Below the pieces are notes generated by a model, which made no database searches, was not told the DNA's origin, and worked only from the letters and a program-made list of their open reading frames with translations. Made by a program: the position numbers and the translations under genes. Shown piece after piece: positions 23,940-33,001 of a DNA stretch of 57,357 bases. The DNA is from Apopatocola sp963618015 (GTDB lineage: Bacteria > Bacillota > Clostridia > Oscillospirales > Oscillospiraceae). Location: NCBI GenBank assembly GCA_963618015.1, contig CAVEQS010000014.1:1-57357 (forward strand), given 5' to 3'. Each line of letters starts with the position of its first letter. The stretch's first letter is position 1.

Positions 23940-25943
23940 ATGCCGGTCATCCACGTCCTTTCGCCGCATGTCGCCGATCTCATTGCCGCGGGCGAAGTTG
24001 TCGAGCGCCCCGCCTCGGCGGTCAAGGAGCTTTTGGAAAACGCGGTGGACGCCGGAGCGCGCACCGTTGTGCTCGAACTCCGCGCCGGAGGGCGCGATTA
24101 TATCCGCGTTACGGACGACGGCGTCGGTATGGCGCCGGAGGACGCGGGCGTATGCTTTCTGCGCCATGCGACGAGCAAGCTCTCCGATGAGCGCGGGCTC
24201 GAGGCCATCGGCACGCTCGGCTTCCGCGGCGAAGCTCTCGCGGCGATCAGCGCCGTTTCGCGCATCACACTCACAACGCGCCGCCGCGGCGCGGCCATGG
24301 GCGTGCGCGTGGAGGTGGAGGCCGGGGAGATCGTCTCCATGGAGGAGACCGGCTGCCCGGAGGGCACGACCATCACCGTGCGCGATCTTTTCTACAACAC
24401 CCCCGCGCGGCAGAAATTCCTCGGCTCCGATCGGAGCGAGGGCGCCGCGTGCGTGCAGAGCGCGCTGCGCACGGCGCTCGGCCGCCCGGACGTGAGCTTC
24501 CGCTGCCTTCGCGACGGGCAGGAGGAATTTTTCTCCCCCGGCGACGGCACGGCGAAGAGCGCCGTATACGCGCTGCTCGGGCGCGACGCCGCGGCAGGTC
24601 TTCTCCCGATGGCGACCGAAAGCGACGGCGTTGCGGTAAAGGGCTTCGTCTCCGCGCCCGGCTATTGCCGCGGCAACCGCGGCGCGCAGTACTTTTTCTG
24701 CAATGGCCGCCCCATCCGCTCGCGCGCTTTGCAGGCCGCGCTTGAGCAGGCCTATAAAAACACCGCCATGGTCGGCAAGTTCCCCGGGTGCGTGCTTTAT
24801 ATCACGCTGCCCAACGGTCTTGTGGACGTGAACGTCCATCCGACGAAGGCGGAAGTCAAATTTGCGAAAGAGAAACCCGTTTTTGACGGCGTTTACTACG
24901 GCACGCTCGCCGCGCTCGGCCAGAAGAGCGCGCCGCAGGCGATGTCGAACGCGCCCCTCGCCCCGGAAACAAAGAGCGCCGCGCCCGTTTCCATCCCGGC
25001 GCGTCCCGCCCCCGCTGCCGCGAGCGCGCCGCGCAAGGACTTTTTCCGCACGATGGACGCGAGCACGTTCCGGCAAACATACTCTACCGCTCCCGCCCGC
25101 CCGGCGGGCGGCTCTTCGGTGCGCGACAGCGCGCCCTACCGCGCCGCTTCCCCCGCCGCGCCGAAAACCGATTCACCGGAGCGCACCTCCGTGCCGGTGC
25201 GCACGTATACGCCGGATATCCCGTCCGCGCCCGTAAGCCGCCCCGCACCCGTACCGGAAGCGCCGGCCGCCCCGGCAACGCCCGCTGCACCAGTCAAAAA
25301 GGACGTCCCCGCTCCGGAAACGGCAGTGACGGAGGATGTACCGGAGCAGACAGTGCTGGACGAATCCTTCCGCGCGGAGCCCGTGCGCTACATCGGCGAA
25401 GCGCTGAACGTTTACATTCTGCTCGAGCAGGGGGACAAGCTTCTGCTCATCGATAAGCACGCCGCGCACGAGCGCCTGCTCTTTGACAAAATGCGCCTGA
25501 ACGAAAAGCCGCTCATGCCGCAGGATCTCCTGGAGCCGCAGCCGTTCACCACCGACCCGGACGGCGCGACGCTGCTCGAGGCGAACGCCGCGCTCATCGC
25601 GCGGCTCGGCTTTGAGCTGGACGCCTTTGGCGATACAACATTCCTCATCCGCGCCGTACCGGCGCAGCTTGACGCCGCCTCCGCCGTGCCGCTGCTCGAA
25701 GAGCTGGTGGAAAAGCTGCGGGAGGGACGCTCGCTCTCGGCGGCCGACGTATGGGAGCGCCTTGCCGCGACCGTGGCATGCAAGGCCGCGATCAAGGGCG
25801 GCTGGGTCACAGAGCGGGAAGAGCTTTTGGCTCTCGCGGAAAAGGTGCTCGCCGGAGAGGTGACGCATTGCCCGCACGGCCGCCCGGTGATGACGGTGTT
25901 CACCCGTGCCGAGCTCGACAAGCGCTTCGGGAGGATCGTATAA
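23940..25943 (+). CDS. mutL: DNA mismatch repair protein MutL
   Basis: 667 residues. The GHKL ATPase domain is complete: IAAGEVVERPASAVKELLENAVDAGA (in parts), DDGVGM and the FRGEALAAISAV lid. A Pro/Ala-rich linker (about 330-460) joins the C-terminal dimerisation domain, which has DKHAAHER at residue 505, a variant of the endonuclease DQHAxxER motif with Lys for Gln, and the CPHGRP metal motif. This indicates a nicking MutL as in other Firmicutes lacking MutH. The ATG at 23940 follows GGAGGTATACATATC, with a TATAAT at 23892-23897. Confidence 0.95.
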   Translation: MPVIHVLSPHVADLIAAGEVVERPASAVKELLENAVDAGARTVVLELRAGGRDYIRVTDDGVGMAPEDAGVCFLRHATSKLSDERGLEAIGTLGFRGEALAAISAVSRITLTTRRRGAAMGVRVEVEAGEIVSMEETGCPEGTTITVRDLFYNTPARQKFLGSDRSEGAACVQSALRTALGRPDVSFRCLRDGQEEFFSPGDGTAKSAVYALLGRDAAAGLLPMATESDGVAVKGFVSAPGYCRGNRGAQYFFCNGRPIRSRALQAALEQAYKNTAMVGKFPGCVLYITLPNGLVDVNVHPTKAEVKFAKEKPVFDGVYYGTLAALGQKSAPQAMSNAPLAPETKSAAPVSIPARPAPAAASAPRKDFFRTMDASTFRQTYSTAPARPAGGSSVRDSAPYRAASPAAPKTDSPERTSVPVRTYTPDIPSAPVSRPAPVPEAPAAPATPAAPVKKDVPAPETAVTEDVPEQTVLDESFRAEPVRYIGEALNVYILLEQGDKLLLIDKHAAHERLLFDKMRLNEKPLMPQDLLEPQPFTTDPDGATLLEANAALIARLGFELDAFGDTTFLIRAVPAQLDAASAVPLLEELVEKLREGRSLSAADVWERLAATVACKAAIKGGWVTEREELLALAEKVLAGEVTHCPHGRPVMTVFTRAELDKRFGRIV

Positions 25944-25944
25944 C

Positions 25945-27285
25945 GTGTACCGCGATCTGACAAAGGGGAGCATTCTCCGCTCGCTGCTCATCTTCGCGCT
26001 GCCGATGCTTGCCGGAGACATTTTGCAGCAGCTCTATAACATTGCCGATACGCTCATCGTCTCGCGCGTCATCGGGCGCGACGCGCTCGCCGCCGTGGGG
26101 AGCGCGTATACGCTCATGATCTTCCTCACGTCGATATTGCTGGGGCTTTCGATGGGCGCGGGCGCGCTTTTCTCCATCTGCCGCGGGCGCGGCGACGAGA
26201 GCGGTCTCCGGCGGAGCATCGTCCATGCGTTCGCTCTCATCGGCGTGTGTACGCTCGTCCTCACGGCGCTCGCCTATGCGCTGCTGCCCGCCATATTGCG
26301 CCTTTTGCAGGTACCGGAGGGCGTTTCGCCGCTCATGCGGACGTATCTTGCCGTGATCTTCGCCGGCATTCCGGCGACATTCCTTTATAACTTTTTCGCC
26401 TGTCTCCTGCGCTCAGTGGGGAACAGTTTGACGCCGCTCGTCTTTTCCGGTATTTCGGCGCTCGGCAACGTGGCGCTCGATCTGCTGTTCGTGCTCGTCT
26501 TCCCGTGGGGCGTGGCGGGCGCGGCGTGGGCGACGGTGATCGCACAGTACTTCTCCGGGCTGGGGCTCGCCGTTTTCACGCTGCGGCGCTGCCGCGACCT
26601 GCTGCCGAAAAAGGACGAGCTTCACTTTGACGGCGCGCTCCTGCGCGAAATTTTCTCCCTCTCCTCGCTCACGTGCGTGCAGCAGTCGGTGATGAATTTC
26701 GGCATTCTGATGATCCAGGGTCTCGTGAACTCGTTCGGCGAGATCGTCATGGCGGCGTTCGCCGCGGCGGTGAAGATCGAATCGTTCGCGTATATGCCGG
26801 CGCAGGATTTCAGCAACGCCTTTTCCACGTTCGTCGCGCAGAACTACGGCGCGCAGCAAAAGGATCGTATCCGCGCCGGGATCCGGCGCTCCTTCGCGCT
26901 TGTGCTCGGCTTCTGTGCGATCATCTCCGCCGTGGTGCTGCTCTTCGCTGAGCCGCTCATGCGCCTATTCATCCCCGCGACGGACACGGAGGTCATAGCG
27001 GAGGGCATTTACTATCTCCGGTGCGTTGCGCCGTTTTACTTTGGCATCGGGTTCCTCTTCCTTTTCTACGCGCTCTACCGCGCCGTGAAGAAGCCCGCGA
27101 TGTCCGTGGTGCTGACGGTCGTGTCGCTCGGGACGCGCGTCGCGCTCGCGTATCTCACGTCCGGGACGCTCGGCGTCACCGGCATCTGGGCGGCGATCCC
27201 CATCGGGTGGGTGCTCGCCGATATCACCGGCGCGGTGTATTACTTCCGGCGGCGGAAGGCGCTGCTGGGAGAAGCAGAACAATAA
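25945..27285 (+). CDS. MATE-family efflux transporter (GTG start)
   Basis: 446 residues with about twelve hydrophobic helices. The N-terminus VYRDLTKGSILRSLLIFALPMLAGDILQQLYNIADTLIVSRVIG (in parts) is characteristic of the DinF/NorM-like MATE group. The GTG at 25945 is two bases after the mutL stop, with GGGAGGATC just upstream inside mutL, so the two are coupled. It differs clearly from the MATE protein at 1833. Substrate unknown. Confidence 0.9.
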   Translation: MYRDLTKGSILRSLLIFALPMLAGDILQQLYNIADTLIVSRVIGRDALAAVGSAYTLMIFLTSILLGLSMGAGALFSICRGRGDESGLRRSIVHAFALIGVCTLVLTALAYALLPAILRLLQVPEGVSPLMRTYLAVIFAGIPATFLYNFFACLLRSVGNSLTPLVFSGISALGNVALDLLFVLVFPWGVAGAAWATVIAQYFSGLGLAVFTLRRCRDLLPKKDELHFDGALLREIFSLSSLTCVQQSVMNFGILMIQGLVNSFGEIVMAAFAAAVKIESFAYMPAQDFSNAFSTFVAQNYGAQQKDRIRAGIRRSFALVLGFCAIISAVVLLFAEPLMRLFIPATDTEVIAEGIYYLRCVAPFYFGIGFLFLFYALYRAVKKPAMSVVLTVVSLGTRVALAYLTSGTLGVTGIWAAIPIGWVLADITGAVYYFRRRKALLGEAEQ

Positions 27286-27289
27286 AAAA

Positions 27290-27309
27290 CGCGCCGCTTT
27301 CGCGGCGCG
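27290..27309 (-). terminator. Hairpin after the second MATE gene
   Basis: CGCGCCGC / GCGGCGCG form an 8-bp stem around TTTC. The T-run is on the minus-strand side (AAAAAA at 27284-27289 on the plus strand), so it would best stop transcription leaving degV. Confidence 0.5.
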
Positions 27310-27312
27310 CTG

Positions 27313-27462
27313 AACTCCTTCCGTCACGGCGCTATGCGCCGTGCCACCTCCCTCAGTGAGGGAGGCACTGCAAAGAGTCCCGGCTACGCCGGGACACCAT
27401 GGGAAAAGGCTCCCTCCTTGAGGGAGCTGTCAGCGGCAAAGCCGCTGACTGAGGGAGTTTTT
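27313..27462. repeat. Hairpin-rich dispersed repeat, copy B (150 bp, inverted orientation)
   Basis: Ends AACTCCTTCCGTCA and TGACTGAGGGAGTTTTT. Stem-loops in order are CACGGCGC/GCGCCGTG, CCTCCCTCA/TGAGGGAGG, an extra GTCCCGGC/GCCGGGAC, GGCTCCCTC/GAGGGAGC and GTCAGCGGC/GCCGCTGAC. Compared with copies C and D the order is reversed. It lies between the converging MATE and degV genes. Confidence 0.85.
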
Positions 27463-27471
27463 GCATATCTC

Positions 27472-28323
27472 TTATTTATTATAGTAAAGGATCCCGAGGC
27501 ACCCGGGGCCGCAATGGCCGGAGATGGTGCTGCCGGCGAGCGTGTGGTGGATCTCTTCAAAGCCGCCGTACTCGCGCAGGAGCTGCGTGACGTTCTCCAC
27601 GATTTCCATATCCACGCCGGAGTCGGTGATGAAAACGCGCTTCGTATCCAGATCGTCGTGATCCTTGATGCGGTCGGTCACATAGCTCTCGATCGCCTTG
27701 GCGAGCGTGCCGCGGTACTTTTTCGCCACGCTCATCTGGCCCTCGTGCACCTCGATGCAGGGCTTGAGCTTCAAAAGATTCGCGCCGAGCGCCGCGACGG
27801 TCGAGCAGCGGCCGCCCTTGCGCAGGTATTCAAGCGTATCGATCACGAAGCTGACGTTCAGCTTCTCCCGGCGCTCGTCGAGGATGGCTTTGATCTCCTC
27901 GCCGGACTTGCCCTCGCGGGCGAGCAGCGCGCCGTCGATCACGAGATGGCCGATGCCGGTGGAGAGATTGCGCGAATCGACCACGAACACGCGCCCGGGG
28001 AATTCCTGCGCGGCGTCGCAGGCGTTCTGGAAGCACGCGGACATGTCTGAGGAGATCGTGAAGTGCACGATCTGGTCGTGGGTCTTGAGCTCTTCACCGA
28101 AGAAATCGAGATAATCGGCAATGGACACCGCCGCCGTGCCGCAGAGCTTGCCCGTGCGGCCCGTGTACGCGAAAATGTCCTCGCGCGTGCACTCGATCCC
28201 GTCGCGCAGCGCCCGGTCGTCCATGAGGATATACAGCGGCGTGATCTTCACGTCGTACTGCTCGATCAGCTCGCTGGTAAGATCGCACGTGCTGTCGGCG
28301 GATATACGGATCTTCATTGGCAT
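27472..28323 (-). CDS. DegV-family fatty-acid-binding protein
   Basis: 283 residues. The N-terminal ISADSTCDLTSELIEQYDVKITPLYI (in parts), the central TISSDMSACFQNA and VVDSRNLSTGIGHLV loops and the C-terminal ISGHCGPGCLGI are the usual DegV blocks. Family members bind a fatty acid in a deep pocket, and some (FakB) pass it to the FakA kinase for phosphorylation. No fakA is near. The start at 28323 has AAGGAG 6 nt upstream; a second ATG two codons later is possible. Confidence 0.9.
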   Translation of the reverse strand: MPMKIRISADSTCDLTSELIEQYDVKITPLYILMDDRALRDGIECTREDIFAYTGRTGKLCGTAAVSIADYLDFFGEELKTHDQIVHFTISSDMSACFQNACDAAQEFPGRVFVVDSRNLSTGIGHLVIDGALLAREGKSGEEIKAILDERREKLNVSFVIDTLEYLRKGGRCSTVAALGANLLKLKPCIEVHEGQMSVAKKYRGTLAKAIESYVTDRIKDHDDLDTKRVFITDSGVDMEIVENVTQLLREYGGFEEIHHTLAGSTISGHCGPGCLGILYYNK

Positions 28324-28397
28324 TTACGGCTCCTTTTCCGAAAAAAGTTCACATAGAGTTAACACGATGCTAAGGATTATAGCAGAGGTGTAAAATT

Positions 28398-29330
28398 TTG
28401 TCTATGAACAATCGTACAGTCATTGTCATCGCAGGGCCCACGGCTTCGGGCAAAACGTCGCTCGGCGTGAGCCTCGCGCTCGCGCTCGGCACGGAGGTCG
28501 TGAGTGCGGACTCGATGCAGCTCTACCGCGGCATGGACATCGGCTCCGCCAAGCCGACGTGCGAAGAAATGCGCGGTGTGCCGCACCACATGATCGACGT
28601 AGCCGATCCCGGCGAGGACTACAGCGTCAGCCGATGGGTCGAGGCTGCGGCGGCGTGCTGCGATGCGCTGCTCGCCGCGGGCAAAACGCCTGTCATCGTC
28701 GGCGGGACGGGGCTTTATATTGAATCTCTCCTCTCCGGGCGGGATTTTTCCGCCGCGCCCGGCGATTCCGGTGTGCGCGAGGCGCTCAGCGCGGAGTACG
28801 ATGCGCTCGGCGGCGCGGCGTTCCGGGAAAAGCTGCGGCTGGTCGACCCCGAGCGGGCGGAAAAGCTCGCGCCGGGCGATAAGAAGCGGCTCGTGCGCGC
28901 GATGGAGGTCTATACGCTCACCGGCGAGACGATCACCGCGCACGACGAGCGGACGAAAGCACTCCCGCCGCGGTACGCTTCCCGCCGCTTTGCGCTCACG
29001 TGGAACGATCGGGAAACGCTCTACGCGCGCATCCGGCAGCGCGTGGACGAGATGGTCGCCGCGGGGCTTTTTGAGGAAGTCGAGCATCTGTTGGATGCCG
29101 GGCTTTCAGATTCCTGCACCGCGATGCAGGCCATCGGCTATAAGGAGATCGCCGCGGCGCTCCGCGGCGAGTGCTCACCGGAGGACGCCATCGAGACTGT
29201 CAAGCGCGAATCCTGCCGCTACGCCAAGCGCCAGCTCACCTGGCTGCGGCGCGATAAGGAGCTCATCTGGCTGCCGCGGGAGGAATACCCAACGGAAGCC
29301 GATCTTCTCGCCGCGGTGCTCGGAAAATAG
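28398..29330 (+). CDS. miaA: tRNA dimethylallyltransferase
   Basis: 310 residues. The P-loop GPTASGKTSLGV, the DSMQLYRGMDIGSAKP substrate motif, GGTGLYIESLL and the C-terminal WLRRDKELIWLP are all typical. MiaA prenylates A37 of tRNAs reading UNN codons, making the substrate for MiaB (22183). TTG at 28398 is preferred because GAGGTG ends 7 nt before it; the ATG at 28404 is the alternative and changes only two residues. It precedes hfq, a conserved pairing. Confidence 0.94.
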   Translation: MSMNNRTVIVIAGPTASGKTSLGVSLALALGTEVVSADSMQLYRGMDIGSAKPTCEEMRGVPHHMIDVADPGEDYSVSRWVEAAAACCDALLAAGKTPVIVGGTGLYIESLLSGRDFSAAPGDSGVREALSAEYDALGGAAFREKLRLVDPERAEKLAPGDKKRLVRAMEVYTLTGETITAHDERTKALPPRYASRRFALTWNDRETLYARIRQRVDEMVAAGLFEEVEHLLDAGLSDSCTAMQAIGYKEIAAALRGECSPEDAIETVKRESCRYAKRQLTWLRRDKELIWLPREEYPTEADLLAAVLGK

Positions 29331-29400
29331 CGCAAGCGCCGAAAAGCGCGCCGACACACTTCGACCGGCTTTTCGCACAGCTCTCTTTACAATAAGAGGA

Positions 29401-29418
29401 CACACGCCAAAGCGTGTG
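29401..29418 (+). other. Small hairpin in the hfq leader
   Basis: CACACGC-CAAA-GCGTGTG is a perfect 7-bp stem-loop in the 135-bp gap between miaA and hfq. A second possible stem, CGAAAAGC/GCTTTTCG (29340-29375), precedes it. Neither has a clear T-run, so regulation rather than termination is possible. Confidence 0.4.
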
Positions 29419-29465
29419 AATACTTATCACAAGGCCGGAGACCCCGGCGAAAGGGAGCTTTTATC

Positions 29466-29699
29466 ATGCAAAAAACACAGAATCTGCAGGACCTTTTCCT
29501 CAACCAGACCCGCAAAGACAGACAGAGCGTGACGCTCTTTCTCATGAACGGCTTTCAGATGCGCGGCATCGTGCGAGGCTTCGACAGCTTCACCGTCGTG
29601 CTGGAAACCGAAGGAAAGCAGCAGCTCATTTATAAGCACGCCATCTCCACGCTCGTCCCGTCGCAGCCGGTCGACATGACCGGCGGCACGAATACATAA
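29466..29699 (+). CDS. hfq: RNA-binding protein Hfq
   Basis: 77 residues, an Sm-fold protein. Sm1 is present as VTLFLMNGFQMRGIVRGFDSFTVVLE (in parts) and Sm2 as LIYKHAISTLVPSQ, the YKHAIS form of the Hfq-specific YKHA signature. It forms hexamers that pair small RNAs with mRNAs. The short Firmicutes form lacks the long tail of E. coli Hfq. The ATG follows AAAGGGAGCTTTTATC. It is 135 bp downstream of miaA, and the HlyD-like gene begins 6 bp after its stop. Confidence 0.96.
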   Translation: MQKTQNLQDLFLNQTRKDRQSVTLFLMNGFQMRGIVRGFDSFTVVLETEGKQQLIYKHAISTLVPSQPVDMTGGTNT

Positions 29700-29705
29700 G
29701 AGCGC

Positions 29706-30701
29706 ATGAAGCGCTCGGAGCTGCCGCTGCTCCTGCCCGGGATCGTTCTGCTGCTCGCAGCGGCGGCGTATGCCCTGCTCTTTTTCACCGAGCGCGCCGA
29801 GGAGGCGCCGACGGCGGTGTGTACCGCCGCGCTCTGGCAGAATACGCTGCCGCTCGAGGGCGTTGTCCAGCGCGAGGAAACGATCCTCATCGCGCCGGAG
29901 GGGCGGATCGTCCCGCTCGCATCGGAAGGAGAGCGCGTGGCGGCCGGAGAGCCGGTCGCGCTCGTGAGCGGGGACGGCGCGGCATATTTCCGCGCTTCGC
30001 TCCTTTTGCGCGTGCGCGCGGAGCTCTCGTCCGGCACACTCTCCGCACCCCGCGGACAAGCTGTGCGGGCGCTCTCCGGCGCGCTCGCCCGGCGGGACTT
30101 TTCCGCGCTCGGCGCCGCTTTGCCCGAGGCGCGGCGCGCACTCGGCTACGCCGCGACGAACGGCAACGCCCTCCGGCAGGAGGAAGAATCGCTCGTTTCC
30201 GCCGGGGCGGAGGAGGCGATCGTCCGCGCGCCGCGCGCCGGATATTTTACCGCCGGGGCGGACGGGACAATGTCCATTACCTCCGGCAGCAGCTGGAGCT
30301 TTACCGCGCCGCTCAACGAAAAGACGCTGCCGCGTCTCTCTGCCAATGACCGCGCGGAGCTCCTGCTGCCGGACGGGACACGCGTCACCGCCGCACTGCG
30401 CCTGACGGACGACGGAGAGGCCATTTTTTCCTGCGACACGCACCTCGAGAGCGTTTTATCGCTGGATACATGCACGCTCACCGTGCTTCTGGCCGAATGG
30501 CAGGGCTTCTCGGTGCCGGAATCGGCCATCACCTCGGGCGAGGACGGCGACGGGGTATACCGCGTGTCCGGCCCGGTGCGCGAATATGTCCCGGTCACGG
30601 TCCTCGCGCGGCGAGACGGTCTCGCGCTTGTCGCCTCGCCCATGCTGCGCGGCGGCATGACGGTATTGCTTTTCCCGGCGGCGGAGGCCGCCTTATCATA
30701 A
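29706..30701 (+). CDS. HlyD-like single-pass membrane protein
   Basis: 331 residues. One N-terminal membrane helix (about 6-27) is followed by an extracytoplasmic part with a biotinyl-lipoyl-like half-motif (GRIVPLASEGERVAAGEPVALVS, in parts), a helical middle, a second half near residue 180 (RAPRAGYFTAGADG) and a C-terminal beta-barrel-like part. This resembles HlyD/membrane-fusion proteins, although no transporter partner is adjacent. In Clostridia a gene of this type often precedes the ylmE-sepF division cluster, as here, so a role in envelope or division is a guess from context. Confidence 0.72.
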   Translation: MKRSELPLLLPGIVLLLAAAAYALLFFTERAEEAPTAVCTAALWQNTLPLEGVVQREETILIAPEGRIVPLASEGERVAAGEPVALVSGDGAAYFRASLLLRVRAELSSGTLSAPRGQAVRALSGALARRDFSALGAALPEARRALGYAATNGNALRQEEESLVSAGAEEAIVRAPRAGYFTAGADGTMSITSGSSWSFTAPLNEKTLPRLSANDRAELLLPDGTRVTAALRLTDDGEAIFSCDTHLESVLSLDTCTLTVLLAEWQGFSVPESAITSGEDGDGVYRVSGPVREYVPVTVLARRDGLALVASPMLRGGMTVLLFPAAEAALS

Positions 30702-30749
30702 AAATACCCGTAATTTCCTTTTAAAAATCTTTCGGGAGGATAGAAAGAT

Positions 30750-31478
30750 ATGAGCATCACCGAAAACGTACACATGGCCCGGCAGAAGATCAACGCCGCC
30801 GCGGAGAACGTGGGACGCTCCGGCAGCGAGGTGCGGCTGCTCGCCGCAACGAAGATGAACGGCCCGGAGGCCGTGCAGGAGGCGATCCGCGCCGGGGTGG
30901 ATATCTGCGCGGAAAACCGCGTGCAGGAGTTTCTTTCCAAAAACGCGGTGAACGCATACGAGCCCTGCTGCGTCCATTTTATAGGGCATTTGCAGAAGAA
31001 CAAGGTGAAATACCTCGTCGGCGCGGTGGAGCTGATCCATTCGGTCGATTCCGCGGAGCTGATGGACGCGATTTCGCGCCGCGCACAGTCGCTCGGTATC
31101 GTGCAGGACGTGCTGCTCGAGGTGAACATCGGCGGCGAGGCGTCCAAGAGCGGCGTTTCCCCGGACGGTCTCGAAGCGCTTCTCACCCACGCCGCGGCCT
31201 GCCCCGGCCTTCGCGTGAAGGGACTGATGACGATCCCGCCCGCCGTGAGCACCGGAGAAGAAAATCGTTGGTATTTCCGACGAATGTACGAGCTTTTTGT
31301 TGACATCCGCCGGAAAACATACGATAATGTATCAATGGCTGAGCTGTCGATGGGTATGAGCGGTGACTACGAGGAAGCCGTGCGCTGCGGCGCGACCATC
31401 GTCCGTCTGGGAACGGCGCTGTTCGGCCCCCGGAATTACGATTTGCAGGAGGCGCCCCCGTATGGGACTATTGGATGA
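30750..31478 (+). CDS. YggS/PROSC-family pyridoxal phosphate-binding protein (YlmE-type)
   Basis: 242 residues, an alanine-racemase-like TIM barrel without the second domain. The PLP lysine is in LLAATKMN near residue 34, followed by ENRVQEFLSK, HFIGHLQKNKVKYL, the LSMGMSGDYEEAVRCGAT phosphate-binding loop, and VRLGTALFGPR. These proteins control PLP and amino-acid homeostasis rather than racemise amino acids. It is the ylmE equivalent of the Gram-positive division cluster and overlaps sepF by 17 bp. Confidence 0.93.
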   Translation: MSITENVHMARQKINAAAENVGRSGSEVRLLAATKMNGPEAVQEAIRAGVDICAENRVQEFLSKNAVNAYEPCCVHFIGHLQKNKVKYLVGAVELIHSVDSAELMDAISRRAQSLGIVQDVLLEVNIGGEASKSGVSPDGLEALLTHAAACPGLRVKGLMTIPPAVSTGEENRWYFRRMYELFVDIRRKTYDNVSMAELSMGMSGDYEEAVRCGATIVRLGTALFGPRNYDLQEAPPYGTIG

Positions 31479-32106
31479 GCTGAAAAAACTGACGAAACCC
31501 TACGACGACGAGGACTATCTCGAGGAAGATCTCGCCGAGCCGGTTCGCGCACCGGGACGCGCGGCGGACGCGCGCTCCTACGCTTCCTATGCCGAAGCGC
31601 CGCGCAGCGCCGAGCCCGTGCAGCCGACCCGCCGGCCGTATGTATTCTCCAACCAGCGTGCCGCGCGGCAGCAGCAGGCCGCCGACCCCTACGCGCAGCA
31701 GGATTACGGCTATGCCCAGCAGGGTTATGCGCCGCAGGGCTATGCCCCCGATCCCTATGCCCGGCAGGGCTACGCGCCCGATCCCTACAGTCAGCCGAGC
31801 TATGCCGCGCCCTCCCGCCAGCCGGGCGGCGCGCAGCCGAAGCTGCTGCTTGTGCACCCCGACCGGTTTGAGCAGGCCGCGGACATTGCCGACCGCATTG
31901 CCGAGCGCAACGCGATCGTGCTCAATCTGGAAACCGCACCCAAGGAGCTGACCCGCCGGATGCTCGACTTCCTTTCGGGCGTTACCTATGCGCTCGGCGG
32001 AAAGGTCAAGAAGGTCTCCGGCAGCACCTATATCATCACCCCCGCCGGGATGGACTTCATGGGCGACAGCGGCGACGCCGTTGAGTCCAAGGAGAAATAC
32101 TTTTAA
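31462..32106 (+). CDS. sepF: Cell division protein SepF
   Basis: 214 residues, long for SepF (about 150 in Bacillus). The N-terminal membrane-binding helix MGLLDELKKLTKPYDDEDY is present, and the C-terminal DUF552 core runs from about residue 130 (LLVHPDRFEQAADIADRIAE; FLSGVTYALGGKVKKVSGSTYIITP, in parts). Between them lies a low-complexity linker with repeated QGYAPDPYA-like units. SepF tethers FtsZ to the membrane. The ATG at 31462 follows AGGAGG and lies inside the end of the YggS-type gene. The ylmG and ylmH genes that often follow are missing. Confidence 0.94.
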   Translation: MGLLDELKKLTKPYDDEDYLEEDLAEPVRAPGRAADARSYASYAEAPRSAEPVQPTRRPYVFSNQRAARQQQAADPYAQQDYGYAQQGYAPQGYAPDPYARQGYAPDPYSQPSYAAPSRQPGGAQPKLLLVHPDRFEQAADIADRIAERNAIVLNLETAPKELTRRMLDFLSGVTYALGGKVKKVSGSTYIITPAGMDFMGDSGDAVESKEKYF

Positions 32107-32177
32107 TTAACTTTTGCGTTTCCGCGCCTCACGGCGCTGACGGATAGAAAGCAGAATCCGGAAAGGAGTAGAAAGAT

Positions 32178-32924
32178 ATGATCACTGCCCAGGACATCCG
32201 CGAAAAATGTTTTGAGAAGGCCCGCATCGGCGGGTACGCCATGGACGAGGTCGACGATTTTCTCGATGAGCTCGCCAACGACGCCGCCGCCTCCCAGAAG
32301 GAGATCGCCACGCTCAACGCGAAGATGAAATATCTTGCCGACAAGATCCGCGAGTATCAGGGTTCGGAGGAGGCCATGAATATGGCGCTCGTCTCCGCGC
32401 AGAAGCTCGCCAAGAACATCGAAGAGGACGCCCGCGCCAAGGCGGAAGCCCTCGTTGCCTCGGCGCAGAAGGAGGCCGACGAAATCGTCGCCGCCGCCAA
32501 GGCCGAGTCTGACCGCACCATCGGCGCGATCGAAGCCAACCGCAAGGCCGAGGAGCTGCGCTATCAGAAGGCGCAGGCCGCCGCCGCGGAATACATCCAG
32601 AAGGTCCGCATGCTGCTCGACCGCGAGCAGACCTTCCTCACCACGCTTGCCGACGCCGATCTTTCCGGCGCGGTCGTGACGCCCGCCCCCGCCGCGAAAA
32701 AGGCGATCGCCGCCCCCGTGGAAGAGGCCGAGCCCGAAGTTGAGACCGCCGAGGAGGAAGTTCTCCCCGCCGAAGAGCCGGAAGCCGCGCCGGAAGCCGA
32801 GGAGGAATCCCCGCTGTACCCGGACGCCGCCGAGGACGAGCAGGACTACGTCAAGGCATTTGAAAACGCCGTTTACCAGACCCCCGAGGTTTCCGACGAG
32901 GACGCGCCGGAGATCAAGTTCTGA
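32178..32924 (+). CDS. divIVA: Division-site/polar protein DivIVA
   Basis: 248 residues. The N-terminal membrane-binding part (TAQDIREKCFEKARIGGYAMDEVDDFLDELA, in parts) is the standard DivIVA lipid-binding domain. A long coiled coil extends to about residue 150, and the last 95 residues are strongly acidic (Glu/Ala/Pro) and likely disordered. It marks curved membrane at poles and septa. The ATG follows GGAAAGGAGTAGAAAGAT. A hairpin at 32946-32975 separates it from ileS. Confidence 0.93.
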   Translation: MITAQDIREKCFEKARIGGYAMDEVDDFLDELANDAAASQKEIATLNAKMKYLADKIREYQGSEEAMNMALVSAQKLAKNIEEDARAKAEALVASAQKEADEIVAAAKAESDRTIGAIEANRKAEELRYQKAQAAAAEYIQKVRMLLDREQTFLTTLADADLSGAVVTPAPAAKKAIAAPVEEAEPEVETAEEEVLPAEEPEAAPEAEEESPLYPDAAEDEQDYVKAFENAVYQTPEVSDEDAPEIKF

Positions 32925-32945
32925 TTTTCTAAAGACAAAAATCCC

Positions 32946-32975
32946 ACAGGGCGGGGCTTTTCGGCCCCGCTCTGT
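32946..32975 (+). other. Hairpin between divIVA and ileS
   Basis: ACAGGGCGGGGC / GCCCCGCTCTGT form a 12-position stem with one G-T pair and a TTTTCG loop. No T-run follows, so it may be a processing or stabilising structure rather than a terminator. No T-box fits in the 77-bp gap. Confidence 0.5.
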
Positions 32976-33001
32976 CAGCGAATGGAGAGAATTGCACAGC
33001 T

